This document shows positions 1-11,119 of a stretch of DNA of 30,771 nt, piece by piece. The notes beneath the pieces were generated by a model. It had not been told where the DNA came from. It worked only from the letters and a program-made list of their open reading frames with translations, and searched no databases. The position numbers and the translations under genes are program-made. The DNA comes from Blattamonas nauphoetae (Eukaryota > Preaxostyla > Oxymonadida), in NCBI GenBank assembly GCA_033064195.1, contig JARBJD010000593.1, positions 1 to 30,771 on the forward strand, in the 5' to 3' direction. Every line of letters starts with the position of its first letter. The first letter of the stretch is position 1.

Positions 1-193
1 CCCATAAACTGCGAAATGTCAGCCCCGTCAAGTTTGGACATTTCTTCCATTATCGAAAAACAGTTAGACTGAGTTTGAAGTTCATCTACAAAAATGGAAG
101 TTGACACACACATCAATTTCGTATCTATTTTCTCTTGTCATTCTCTTTCCTTCTTCTTTTGACGAAAATCGCGAAAGTTGTCCAAAAGCGCTC

Positions 194-358
194 GATCAGC
201 CCACCATAGGACATGATAGGACAATTTTCAATCAGGCTCAAACCATAGGACATGAAGCTATTTGAGGTCTTCACAATAATTGCGTTCCGTTTTCACAATT
301 AAATCGAGGGAGGACAATTGTCCTGTCCTGTCCTATCGTGTCCTATGGTGGCCCGATC
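194..358. repeat. 165-bp inverted-repeat (MITE-like) unit
   Basis: The arms at 194-223 and 329-358 are reverse complements over 30 nt with three mismatches. Their core is CCACCATAGGACA followed by GATAGGACA. The interior repeats the AGGACAATT and CATAGGACATGA words. No convincing target-site duplication is visible, so a miniature transposon is inferred only from the size and the inverted ends. Confidence 0.5.
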
Positions 359-433
359 TGTCCTATCAAACCAACATTTTGGTAATTTCCCTCTCAAATC
401 GTCAGAAATGACATTCTCATCGAAACACGCTGA

Positions 434-917
434 GCGAACAAGGTACTCTGTGTGCTCTTTTCTTGTTCTTGTATTCATATTTATCTTTCTCTCGTTTTAT
501 AGACATTGGACATCAAGATCCTGGGGACATCTGAAAGAGTCGAACTGAAGAGAAATCTGAAGAATGAAGCAACCAGTCTGCTCTCTTTTGTCGTTTATTC
601 TCTTATTTTCCATCTTCTCGAATTTCAGTGCAAATGGGAACTGGTTTCACTACACCTGAAGCAAGGGACAGAGGAACACGAGAACACCAGCAGTACTGTC
701 TGCCAGTTTGCCTTCTTCTTGTTCGTATCATCCTCTTGACCTCGTTCTCTTCTTTGGATAAGAGAAGAACTCTTGATCGACAAGAAAAATGCACTGATCG
801 TGTTGACATCAGGACACTCAGGAACTTCGTGTCGTATCATTTGTATCGTCTGTTTTACTGTTCAATTTCTTGTTCTTTCCATTCAGTGTTATTGATTTCA
901 CAGGAACTGTTCTGTAG
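434..917 (+). CDS. 3' part of an unrecognised intron-bearing host gene
   Basis: I do not recognise the product. Four GT-AG introns give a coherent C-terminus: 443-502 (60 nt), 576-628 (53 nt), 693-762 (70 nt) and 829-886 (58 nt). All have pyrimidine-rich 3' halves, and two donors read GTACT. Spliced, the exons read through segments such as TLDIKILGTSERVELKRN, MQMGTGFTTPEARDRG and KKNALIVLTSGHSGTS and end VIDFTGTVL with a TAG at 915-917. The frame of the first exon is uncertain: continuing upstream in phase meets TGA at 431-433, so another intron or an indel lies there and the true start is not identified. The product appears soluble, with no membrane segment in the visible part. The exon-intron consistency across four junctions is the main support. 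Confidence 0.55.
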
Positions 918-1550
918 AAACTCCTTCATCATGCTGGTCTGGTCTTTCCCTTTTAACTTGTCAAGCATCGCAGTCTTGTGCAAAATAAACGAAGCAATCA
1001 ATCTAAAGTGCGGAAATATACGTATATTTCATTGTTCAATCATGTGAAACATTATATACATCTCAACCTCTCATCTCAACAAAACATCAACCTCTCCCGT
1101 TCTTTAGTTTCGTCCATCCATCTGAATTCACATTAGCCATCATTGCGTGTCCAGATCTCTTCAGATATGGGACAATATTTTTGACATCATAGGTCTCAAC
1201 CGAAAAAGGACACTTTCCTAAAATTCGTAAATCCTTCACGAATTGAGATGATATGTATTTTTTTAATTGAGATTCTTGATGTTCTGATCTCCATGATCGT
1301 TCTTCTCTGAAAAGGAGTCTGATCGAACCATAATAGTGATATTCTGTCCAAGCTTTTCTGGAAAGGGCGTTTCACGATTTCGCTGTCTGTCTACGGCAGT
1401 GTAGTCATGAATTAATTAGCCATCAGTATCCTGGACACAGTCTGTTCTCACTATTTCGTCATCTCACCTCAATCTCAGATATTCTGCTTCTCAGACCTTT
1501 TGTCACATTTTTCCTTTCCTCTATCCCTCTCTCCCAGCAAACCCTCCTTG
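918..1550. other. Intergenic stretch without a recognisable gene
   Basis: AT-rich and T-rich DNA between the gene ending at 917 and the acyltransferase-like gene. Pyrimidine-rich tracts near 1500-1540 could be promoter or intron sequence of the downstream gene. I see no RNA gene or repeat here. Confidence 0.4.
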
Positions 1551-1669
1551 TAGTGCTCAACCACTGTCATCGAACGCACCTTTTCTGCCCGTGCCAATCA
1601 TCAACCCTTCATTCTCATCCCTTCCTCCTCCTTCCTTGTCTTCCCTTCCTCCAGATATCTTCTCCACTC

Positions 1670-3276
1670 TCCTTCTTCTTTGTGGATGGGGTCAATTATT
1701 GTGACAGCAGACTGGGCAAGCTCACGCAGACATTCAACACGTTGATGAAAACTCTCTCAGAAGCGGACTATGTCGAGCGCAAGGATCTGTACGCTAGTCC
1801 CCGTATATCTCTCTTTCGGTTTTATTCTTTATTTGTTCTCTGCTAGTCTTGGTTCGTAGGATTGGAGACTCATCAATGTCTTCGACCACGCTGCCTCAGC
1901 TGATGACCAGGATCTTAAAAACTTGTCGAAACGGCCTTCCGCGTGTGTGTCCCACTCTAATTTCTTGCAGCAATAGCAAGAACAAGGTCGTGCTCGGCGG
2001 ACACAGTGCTTGTGGCATCGTCACCCACCGCTTTGTTACCAGTGGCATCGTTGATCAGTCTTGGATCGACGCTTACATCTTTGTTGTCATCTCTTCGGGT
2101 GCTCCTTCGGCGGTGCTCCGATGGCGTTTGGTTCTTCAGCGTCGCCAAGAAGTGGATGTTCCCGTGGGTGTGCAGGAGATGAACGTTATTTTTGGGATGA
2201 TTGATGATTCACGCTGTTCTTCTGTTATCTTCGTTCAATCTTTACCGTTCTTTCCGTCACAGTTCGGGGAGTCCACAATCAACATTCTGACGCAAGATTG
2301 CGGCTGTCTGCACTGGATGATCCCCAGCAAGAACACCTTCGACGACAATTATGTCGTTGGCCAGCTCAAAGTATGCTTTCCACTCCATCTTCCATTATAT
2401 TCACTGTTTTCTCTTTCATCTTCAAAACATCCACAGTCCTCTCCCTCCTCCTCCAACATATCCTCCCTTCACCCACTCTCCCTCTCCCATCTCTCTGCTT
2501 GCAAAGGCGACATTATGCGCAACATCACAATGAAGAACAGGACGTGGACATTCGACCAGGGAGGTAAGGCCGGTTTGAAGACAGACATCCAACACACTCG
2601 AAACATCACCGACAAGCCTCTCGTCAAGCCGAAGGTGATGACACACGTGATGTACTCGATTGGTCTGTGTTTATCCATGTTTCTGCCCTTCCCACTCTCT
2701 CATCTTTCTCTATTTTTGTTGCCTTATCTGCCAATCATTCGTGTCTCCTTCTCTTCTGCGCTTCTTCGTCGTCGTTAGGTGTCACAACCACTGCTGGTGT
2801 GATTCTGAATGCCACCAATCCGCGCAGGTGGTCGGACACGCATTCTGATTACTACGTGGATGGCGACGGCACAGTCCCGATTGTTTCACTCAGTGGTGTG
2901 TCTTATTTCCGTTCATTCTCGTTCTGTGCCCTTTTTTACCATTCTTTTCGCTCTCCCTTCCCTCGCCTGATTTTCCACTCTTTTCTCATCTTTCGCAGTC
3001 CTCCGCAAGTGGAGAGACACCTCGCTTGTCGAATTCCACACGTACCGTGGCTGTGACCACATGGGCATTATCACAGACGCTGTCCCAATTGGCCATATTT
3101 TGGACATCACTGCGCCGGAAACTGCCGCGAATATGGAGGATGAGGACTCACTCAACCCTCCGACGACTTTTAGAAGTCTATGTTACTTCATCACACATTT
3201 ATCCTGTTATCTTCATCATTCTGTCCTTTCAGAGTTCCATCCTTTTTGCTCAACATTCGTCCAACGTGGTGTCTAG
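1670..3276 (+). CDS. LCAT/PLA-type acyltransferase or phospholipase (intron-bearing, frames disturbed)
   Basis: Lecithin:cholesterol acyltransferase family enzymes transfer or release acyl chains from phospholipids. Motifs appear in family order: GKLTQTFNTLMKTLSEADYV before a DWRL segment; the nucleophile elbow VVLGGHSACG with Ser at 2005-2007; GAP after it; DCGCLHWMIPS; YSIGVTTTAGVIL; DGDGTVP with the likely catalytic Asp at 2865-2867; and GCDHMGI with the likely His at 3058-3060. Introns 2663-2778, 2896-2998 and 3176-3232 splice cleanly, and 2371-2506 is probable. After the last intron the protein ends FHPFCSTFVQRGV at a TAG (3274-3276). The N-terminal lid region and start codon were not found. 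Frames slip near CCCC (about 1800), near the GAP motif (about 2105) and at one intron boundary. These may be indel errors or mild decay. The family call is firmer than any substrate. Confidence 0.7.
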
Positions 3277-4340
3277 CATATTGTGGAGAGACGTATCGTG
3301 TTGTGATTTTGTATGCTGCCCTTGATTCATGGAGGATCATCATGAGAGAAGGGCATGATCGACAGGGTTTTGGAACCGGAGGAAATTATGGGTAAATCAC
3401 AGTTGGTGGAGGCGGAAAAGTTCACTTTTCGCCACTCTGACGCTTTGGGTGGTTCTTTTGAAAATAAAAACACCAAAGAGAATACGGAGAAATGGCGACT
3501 AAATCACAGAGAAGGTTGTAAACCTCATATTGAGCAAATGCGGAGCTGATCGTTTTGCTCCTTTTCTTCATTTTAAAAGTGTGAACTGGAAAACAACTAT
3601 CAGATTCAATATTCAAATCTCCACCTCTACCATTCTTTTCCTCCATTTCCATAAACTTTCTCCATTGTCAATGAAATCCTCGGCGATCAACACTCTCGAA
3701 CGAGTGTTTGTTGAGCAGGGACACGGAAGTGATATTCGACTTTGGCAGCCGAACTGAAGTTTTCTGGAAGACATTAAAACAGAAATTTGGATTTTCCTTG
3801 GAATATCATCGATAGCCATCTCGGAATGTCGTCATCTCAATCAGATGGTCGGATCTAGTCATGGAAAGGACAAAATCACCAAATATCCCATTTTGAAACA
3901 TATACTCGTTCTTGATTCTATATCTTCCGTCAAAGAGGACCTATTACATCCGTCTGCACTTTGAAAAACTGGCAATAATTCTATATCCAAGCATATTACC
4001 GGCAGAAAATCTCCACTGTTTGATGAAAAATCGCCACATTTTCTGAATAGTCCGATGTGAATACAATCTACAGCAATCTGGGCGACATTTGCACTGGAAT
4101 CGAAAAGGACTCCAAAACTAGACAATTGAGTAATCACTATTTTCTCTTCACTTTTACGGTTTTTGCTTCTTTCCATTTCAAAATGAGATATCTCATTTCC
4201 ATATTAATTTATTTAAGGCTGGCCTCCGGTTCCAAAACCCTGATGATCGATCCGTCATCAACGATGCAAGAAGAATGTCCTCATCAATTGAATCCACATC
4301 GTTCTATTATGCCCAAAACTCTGAAGCAGATGGAATAATC
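3277..4340. other. No supported gene
   Basis: Short, mutually inconsistent reading frames on both strands with scattered CT-rich tracts. It lies directly upstream of the broken helical-repeat gene and may hold its eroded 5' part. I could not recognise any motif. Confidence 0.35.
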
Positions 4341-4760
4341 ATGTCAGAACGTGAACCATTCCTCACATTCGATCTCAACGCACAATTGTCGATTGAGGAC
4401 AAATCGAGAATTTACTGTTCGCTTGTTGCCCTTGTGTAAGCTGAACACCTGTTTGATGAAGCCCTTCAAGGCAGAGCTGTCAATTTTGAAGAAACTCGAA
4501 CCAACATGGAAACAATCAGAACAAGAAGCGAACTTCGTTATCGACCTTGTTCCTTCTTCGACTGGATCGTTCATGCTTCAGCCAGATCGCCTTCTGGCTT
4601 TGTTTAGAGTATTTCCACTCTATTGTCATCTCCTCACTCGACTGTGGTCGCAGTGGTGATGACCTTCCTGAACAGAACAAACAGAGCTTCATCGAGCGAA
4701 ATCCATCTTCGTATCAAGCTTCCAATCCTCTCTTCAATCATCATTCATCGATGAAACTGG
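4341..4760 (+). pseudogene. Broken helical-repeat protein of an oxymonad-type family
   Basis: From ATG 4341 the frame reads EREPFLTFDLNAQLSIEDKS and then RIYCSLVALV, an in-frame TAA (4437-4439), and AEHLFDEALQGRAVNF. A neighbouring frame then gives LKKLEPTWKQSEQEANF and VIDLVPSSTGS, and the first frame returns with SPSGFV, a TAG, then SISTLLSSPHSTVVAVV. This order matches a helical (armadillo-like) domain that I recall as abundant in Blattamonas hypothetical proteins, often fused to kinase or beta-helix regions. Two nonsense codons plus two frame changes in about 300 bp point to real decay rather than a single error. Function is unknown; helical repeats of this kind usually mediate protein binding. 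Confidence 0.55.
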
Positions 4761-4829
4761 TTCAAAAGTTTCTGAAAGTTCGTATCTCCACATTCTTCAC
4801 ATTCCATCTGGTTTCAAAGGAACTATTCA

Positions 4830-7140
4830 TTTCCCGATCTAACTCATGGCCTTACCTCCACTACTCTCCACTGCTCCTTCCCACTTCATCGTGCGCTCCT
4901 CGATCATCACTCGTACAGCAGGTGCCATCACTCCGAAAGATCTACCAACACCAGCTTGATTCTCATTGGAGACCCTGTCACAGCAGGAATTGTATCCGTC
5001 ACTATGACGATTCTCTCTCTTCCGCAACCGATTGTTTCTCGTTTTCTTCTTCATCGTTGTCAACCTACCCTGGAGAAATCTTCATTGGTCTTCTCGACTC
5101 AACTACACCTGACACCGAAGTGGATGAAATCATTGGATGTAATATTAAGAGTTTGTCTCCCTTTTCCTCATATCTCCAGATTCTCTCTCACTCTCTTCAT
5201 CGACTGGTCGAATCAACCTCAAGACACCATCCACCCGTCGCGTCACTGAACTGCCGTTAAACTACTCACATTTGAAGGAAGGAGCTTGTGTGTGGATGTA
5301 GGTGGACATGGAATCGACACCTCGAACAGTCTAATTCTTCATGAATGGGCAAGCTGGCCAGCTTTATGTTTCTGGTCTTTCCCAATCTGTCAGAATCGGT
5401 GTTTGCTTCTCTCGTTTTTGTTCTCTTTCAAGTTCACTGTTTTGTGCAAGAAACGTCGTTCGGAATTGACAGAATCGCTCGACAGCAAAGACCAACCCCA
5501 ATCGCACCGGAAATGAAAGATCTGACTTGCCAGAACTTGACCACACTTGTCTTTCGTGAAGGATACTGAAAGAGAGTGAGATGGACTTGCTTGATCTTGG
5601 ATTGGGCAATGTGGGTGGAGTGATTTACCGCATTTTCAAAACTACAACACAGTGATTTCTTGTTTCTCTTCTCTCCGTTCTGATTGACGGATACAACTTC
5701 ATGTGTGTTGTTCACTCCGTTCATGCCATTGATTTCTTGATTCTACAATTTTGTGCGTCATTTCTGCCTTTCATCTTGATTTCTATCCGATTCTTCTATC
5801 CCGTCAGATTCGACCGATCTTGCAGTGGTTAGGCCATGCGTGTCCATTCTCTGTTGATTTCGGTGATAGAGATGGCATGGATGGTGAGAGATAGGATTGT
5901 GCGAAGGACTCGACAAGAGTGGAACACTACTCACGCGGACGAAGTGACATTTATAGATTGCTGCTCGGAAGTGTGGGAGGGCCATTTGGGAGCACATGCA
6001 CACCGACAGTTCTGATGAGATGCCCGACCAGCGATGGGCAAGCTTCGATTTGACATCGCTCCAATCTCGGAACATACCAACGAATTGAACTGCTCTACAC
6101 CCACACATCAGCCATCAACTGCTCTTGTGCTCATTTGTTGTGAAGATTGAGGTTATTCTCGCCGATGTTGAACAACCCAAAACGATCTATCACTTCACAA
6201 CTGGCCACAATCGCTCCTTTCTCCCATTTGGACGTGCAATGTTCCTTCCCTTCATGCCCATATCATAAACCTGCTCCGCATTCTCCGACAATCTCGGAGA
6301 CTCGCTGAAAGGCCTCGCCCACACTTTCACTCCGAATTGGCCGAACAGCAAGGATGATGCGATGTCTCCACACTTTTGGGAAGCTGGATCAAACAGCACG
6401 TGTCGCTGTCAGCTGAACAACACTTAGAACACGGAGTCGAACAAAATCAATCGAACACTCATCGCCGTCCACCAACTCCCTCTTTCGGCTGTCTCCCAAT
6501 CGTTTCTCGTTTCCTGGCCAGTGATGCAGCACAGTCTTCTTATAGCGGATACTCGAGTTATTTTACGTTAATTCCTCTGTTTTCGTTTTCGTCATTTTTG
6601 CCAAATGTGTCAATAGTGGCATTCAATCCAGACCTCACACAATCAATTCCTCCTGATATCCATTGTTTGTCCCTAACTGAATAATTCTTGTCTTGATTGG
6701 TTGAAGTTACTCTATTCATGGGATGGATCGTCTCTGGGTTCCTCTCCGTAGCTTCACCGTTGCACTCGGAGACTAGATGAGAGCCGACACAGAAGCGGCC
6801 CAATCTGGACAACGGATGATGTAATCTCTGTTTTCGGAAGGCTTCGAAGACACACTCGAACAGAAGATGAAACACGAAAAGAGCGGCTCTTATGGGAGTT
6901 ATCTTGTCAACAGCTGTCTCTCAATCTCACAGAAACTGGGATTGAATGTGTGAAGGCTGTGAACGATTCAATCTCAAATGACACATCGAAACTACCTCGC
7001 TGGAATGACTCCAACTCATTTCCGTGGACTCCCCTTCGATGTTTGGAATACTCTGATTGCTGGTACAGATGAACAGATTCTGCGATCGCCTCCACTCTTC
7101 TAGAAGTGGGTTGCTCATTTAGGTTCGTCGTTCTCAACGC
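4830..7140 (+). other. Degraded coding-like region, possibly surface-protein remnants
   Basis: Fragments with protein-like composition occur in changing frames, for example a segment around 4900-5060 containing TPKDLPTPALILIGDPVTAG and one around 6290-6415 with SDNLGDSLKGLAHTFTPNW. They lack a continuous frame or clear introns. The Thr/Ser/Val-rich beta character resembles non-helix parts of the beta-helix surface proteins seen at 24-27 kb, but this is a weak inference. I cannot assign individual genes or exact limits. Confidence 0.25.
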
Positions 7141-7549
7141 GACTGTCTTTGACTGTCACATCTTCGACCGTCCTCTCTCCACACAATTCCTTGCGTCTCT
7201 GCACGATCCATTGTGACCAGATTATCTTTCCCACTCTCGACTTTTGGAGCATCTCAAAATCCCATCTCATCAATCTCGTAAAATGAAATGTAGCCTACAC
7301 TCCCGCCATTTCACATCCACCCAGGATTGGTTCCATGATCGTCCCCTGTTGAACTTGTACTCTGTCATTGTTCTCGTTCCGGGAACCAATCCCCAAACTG
7401 TCATCCGAAACCGAAGAATCGAATCACTCTTCTCGACTTTGTTGGTCCACATGGGGTTTACTCTTCATTGCACCTCGTCGGGGATGGAACAACTTGTTGC
7501 GCACCCGGTTACCACCGTTTGAAAACGATCTCACGTTCCGTAGCGAAAA

Positions 7550-8060
7550 AGAAAGTCAACCGTTCGCATTAATCGCTGTTCTGATAACGATTCGAGACGC
7601 GACTATTTTGCATACAATTGACAAACTATTCAGGTATCTCTCTTCTTCCCTTTCACTGCCCTCTCTCTCAAATCCCATCATTTTCCCAAAACAGGTTAGA
7701 AGCCGTCGAACAACGACATTTGCACTGTTTTGCCTTCCTGACCTCTCGCCCACGCTGGTGTCCCAATCACAAAGCAGGCAATCCTCCAGATTCTCTCAAT
7801 GACAGCGCTGAAAACGTGGCGGAAGAAGGAGGGCGAGGGGAAGGCTGTAGGCGACGAGGATTTGATTGCTGTTGTGAACAATGCGCATGCTCATCTTTTG
7901 ATAATGTAGAAGCGACAATATCTGTGATTATCCTCCGCTTGGCCAGAATCCGTACTCTATACAAGAAACACGCTTGGACGGTGATCGTGTTTTCTCACCG
8001 TGGTATTTTGAGAGGAGAGTGATGGAACATACAAGAAGAGCGAAACCAAAAGAACACTGA
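7550..8060 (+). CDS. 3' end of an unrecognised host gene
   Basis: An exon reads ALIAVLITIRDATILHTIDK up to a clean 61-nt GT-AG intron at 7634-7694. It then reads RLEAVEQRHLHCFAFLTSRP, and a neighbouring frame gives AGVPITKQAILQILSMTALK and TWRKKEGEGKAVGDEDLIAV (7754-7909). A third segment, 7926-8060, encodes DYPPLGQNPYSIQETRLDGD and then RVFSPWYFERRVMEHTRRAK before TGA at 8058-8060. The order, charge pattern and spacing look like one protein whose frames are separated by small indels or by unrecognised introns. I cannot name the family. The basic, aromatic C-terminus looks conserved. Confidence 0.4.
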
Positions 8061-8757
8061 GAGCAGAAAGATCGATCGCCTATTTCTCTCACAAATCCGA
8101 AACCAAACATGCTGCTGGTCAAAATAAACCAAAGACTACTGCGGTATCCACTTCTCCCTCCTCGCTATCCAACTTATCTCCATCCGCCAGCAACTTCATT
8201 CAACCTTAACACTCCGTTCAAGCGATCTCGGTGAACAGAACTCAATCAACATGTTCTGTTTGATTGGTCGTCCATGGTCTGATTCATAGTCAGAATAAGA
8301 CATCATATTACACATGCTGAACTTTTCAGTCCAAACCGGATCGTGATCAATCGACAATAATGATAATCGGACGTTTGTTTCCCCTTTTTCATCGCTATTT
8401 CTATCTCTTCAGCAATCTGGTTCATCGTAATTGATAAATTTTCCAATATTCAGTTGCGACTGCTGTGATGAGCGAGGGAGGATTTGATTCGATGTTTGTT
8501 GTCGTTTAACCTTTATGTGTGCCTTCTTTTATTGGCAAAACAGCACTCCTGCTCATCTTCACATACCTCTTTCCCAACCTCGCCGTTTCTGTCGCTATGA
8601 TTCAGCCAGGCTCATCGATTCCCTTCGTTTCTCAAACTCCACAACATCTGAAGATAAACACACAACGATCACTTTTACATTGCTTGGTGAATGCTCCTTT
8701 CTGGTTTCTTAAATTTGGGAGTTCTGAACAAGGACACTTTTCATTTTTTAATTGGAA
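8061..8757. other. Intergenic sequence up to the mariner-type element
   Basis: AT-rich sequence with short hydrophobic frames near 8520-8740 that show no family motif. It provides the left flank of the TA target site at 8758-8759. Confidence 0.35.
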
Positions 8758-8759
8758 TA

Positions 8760-9244
8760 CAGGGTGGCCCAGAGGAACTGGGACCGAATTATTCTCCACC
8801 AATTTATCGTTATTTTCCATTTCCTTCAAAATTCCTCGAACAATTGACATTCTCCTTATTTTGAAAAAACACCGAGACAATCAAAAAAGTTTCGGAATGA
8901 AGTGCGGGTGTTTGCGATCAATTCGTCCATTGTCGTATCAAGTGGTCCACTGTGATTATCGTCCCGACAAACCTTATCTCCATCATGCGTATGTTCCCCT
9001 TCTTCCATATTTTCTTCCTTATTTGTCTTTTCAGCGAGAATTGGTTTGTGACTTCCTACTCACACAATTGGGCAAAGATGAGTTATTGAACCATGGAAAT
9101 GGTATGACATGCTAGTTTAAGTCTTTTACCCTTTTTCTTCCATTTTAGTGGTTGTTGTGCTATTTTGTATTCTTTCGGGGGATGACCGTCGAAAGACAGG
9201 CCAGTTTTGTCATAATTCAGCTTGATCTGATAAAACCAACCTGA
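8760..9244 (+). repeat. Left arm (long TIR) of the mariner-type element
   Basis: It matches 9828-10311 in reverse complement except for five versus four G at about 9177-9181. It contains two intron-like segments, GTATG...TTTTCAG (8989-9034) and GTATG...TTTTAG (9102-9148), resembling the host's short introns. The open frame across 8880-9115 is a copy of the one in the other arm and has no recognised motif. Confidence 0.9.
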
Positions 9245-9827
9245 ATTGGGAAATAAAGTACCAACTTTCGTACTTGGGAAGAATCAACCCCGTGATTTAT
9301 TGTTACTTTGGGGCTACTAGCAAAATGTGAGAAAACTCACGTCTGTTCACCTCCTGTTCGTCATCCCTGTCAGTCACCTGAAGAGAATACCGGTTTGCCC
9401 TCAATTTTCTTATTGTGTTTCTGTACAGCCTATTTGTACCGATCTTGATTGGAATCGAAACAGAACCACTCGAAACGCCGTTCAGAAGGAGAAACGAATT
9501 CCAAATGAGCAAGATTGGACGTCCTCTTAGGAGAGGAATACTCTTGAAGCTGTTTTTTGTTCCTTTATATGATTACAAATTTCACCAAGTGCGATTGAAT
9601 CTTTTTGCCTCGGTGTGAAGAGGACTTGAAAGAAAGAAAGGAGAAAGAGACATGAATGTGATGTGGAAGGAGCAGAATGAGAGGCATATGGGACAAATAC
9701 TCGGGTACACTTCAATTTTCCTATGCTTGGTTCGCTTCATTCAGTGTCCTCATTTAAGCTCCAACATAACCATCATGCAGCTTGTCGAGATTAGATTAGT
9801 CCTGGATCCGATATTTAACGCCCGTAG

Positions 9828-10311
9828 TCAGGTTGGTTTTATCAGATCAAGCTGAATTATGACAAAACTGGCCTGTCTTTCGACGGTCATCCCCGAAAGA
9901 ATACAAAATAGCACAACAACCACTAAAATGGAAGAAAAAGGGTAAAAGACTTAAACTAGCATGTCATACCATTTCCATGGTTCAATAACTCATCTTTGCC
10001 CAATTGTGTGAGTAGGAAGTCACAAACCAATTCTCGCTGAAAAGACAAATAAGGAAGAAAATATGGAAGAAGGGGAACATACGCATGATGGAGATAAGGT
10101 TTGTCGGGACGATAATCACAGTGGACCACTTGATACGACAATGGACGAATTGATCGCAAACACCCGCACTTCATTCCGAAACTTTTTTGATTGTCTCGGT
10201 GTTTTTTCAAAATAAGGAGAATGTCAATTGTTCGAGGAATTTTGAAGGAAATGGAAAATAACGATAAATTGGTGGAGAATAATTCGGTCCCAGTTCCTCT
10301 GGGCCACCCTG
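9828..10311 (-). repeat. Right arm (long TIR) of the mariner-type element
   Basis: Reverse-complement partner of 8760-9244, ending GGGCCACCCTG before TA at 10312-10313. Confidence 0.9.
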
Positions 10312-10313
10312 TA

Positions 10314-10950
10314 GTGGTGACCATCATGTTTCTCCACCTTTTCATTTCAACTGGACTTCTCTGATTGACTGTGGTGTAGGTTGTATTATGTGCATCACTA
10401 TTTCGAGACGACTATATTGAAAAAGGAAGAAGGAAAGAGAAATCGACGATAACAACATGCGATAAGAATTGCTGGATAGATATGCGTTGAAACCAGAAAA
10501 CGACGGAAATGCAAAAAGAATATCGGCTCTGTGTCACTGCAATCAAATCCGTTCTGTGGGCATTTTGTGAGGAGGTGTTGGTGGAGAGGTGGAGTCAGAT
10601 CATGAAAGGCGTTATCTTGATCTGCAGATCCCTTTCTCCCTCCTCAACCATGACCACATCGGTTCCTTCCATCCGTCAGGAATGAGATTGGAATGGTTCG
10701 TTGTCGTCATCAGCTTGTTCTTTTGGCTCTTCTTGTTCAGCGGCTGGTTTGGAATTCTGTACTTCTATTTCGTCTCTCTTCGCTCATCTTCTCTTCTAAC
10801 TGCTCATACAAATCGTCATTCGTCAGATAGATCTTAAAACATCTACACAAACGCACTCTCGATCTTCCTTGTCTCTCGTCGCTTTCTGGTCGACAACATT
10901 AACTGCAGAAACAGCATACACAACACACCAATCCACCTCTCCCGTCTCAC
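10314..10950. other. Flanking sequence, no gene resolved
   Basis: On the minus strand 10700-10830 contains acidic coding-like pieces (LTNDDLYEQLEEKMSEERR, then EQEEPKEQADDDNEPFQ in a neighbouring frame) that could be the tail of a host gene. On the plus strand the same DNA gives a hydrophobic stretch, LEWFVVVISLFFWLFLFSGW. I favour the minus reading because of its coherent charged, low-complexity tail, but neither can be assigned. Confidence 0.25.
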
Positions 10951-11119
10951 ACACTATGTTCGCCTATCTCCGTTGCAGTAGAGTGGAGAAGGGCAGAAGA
11001 GGGAGATTGGGGTTGGCAGCGAGCAGCGAGTCAAAAGAAACGACAGGGTGCAGAAACGCCTTCTTTCCGTCGAGGAGAGAGTGTGTGAGGTCGAAAAACC
11101 CACACCCGCTTCGGGTTGA

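Larger units (their letters stand above)
8760..10311. mobile_element. Tc1/mariner-type DNA transposon with very long terminal inverted repeats
   Basis: The ends read CAGGGTGGCCCAGAGG and its inverse and are flanked by TA on both sides (8758-8759 and 10312-10313), the usual duplication of the Tc1/mariner superfamily. The arms run 8760-9244 and 9828-10311 and differ only by one G in a G-run. The 583-bp centre has no convincing DDE/D domain. On the minus strand about 9303-9560 reads LLRGRPIL, then SGSVSIPIKIGTNRLYRNTI, which loosely resembles the GRP hinge and helix-turn-helix of Tc1-like transposases. The element is therefore probably non-autonomous or internally deleted. Near-identical arms suggest recent insertion or conversion between arms. 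Confidence 0.85.

Noticed and set aside
8880-10345. Matching plus- and minus-strand frames of about 100 residues at the two ends of the mariner-type element
   Set aside because: They are the same sequence because the arms are inverted copies. They have no transposase motif, and the frame crosses intron-like segments.
10589-10837. Small membrane protein on the plus strand
   Set aside because: The hydrophobic stretch is opposite an acidic coding-like segment, a common shadow effect, and has no supporting start context.
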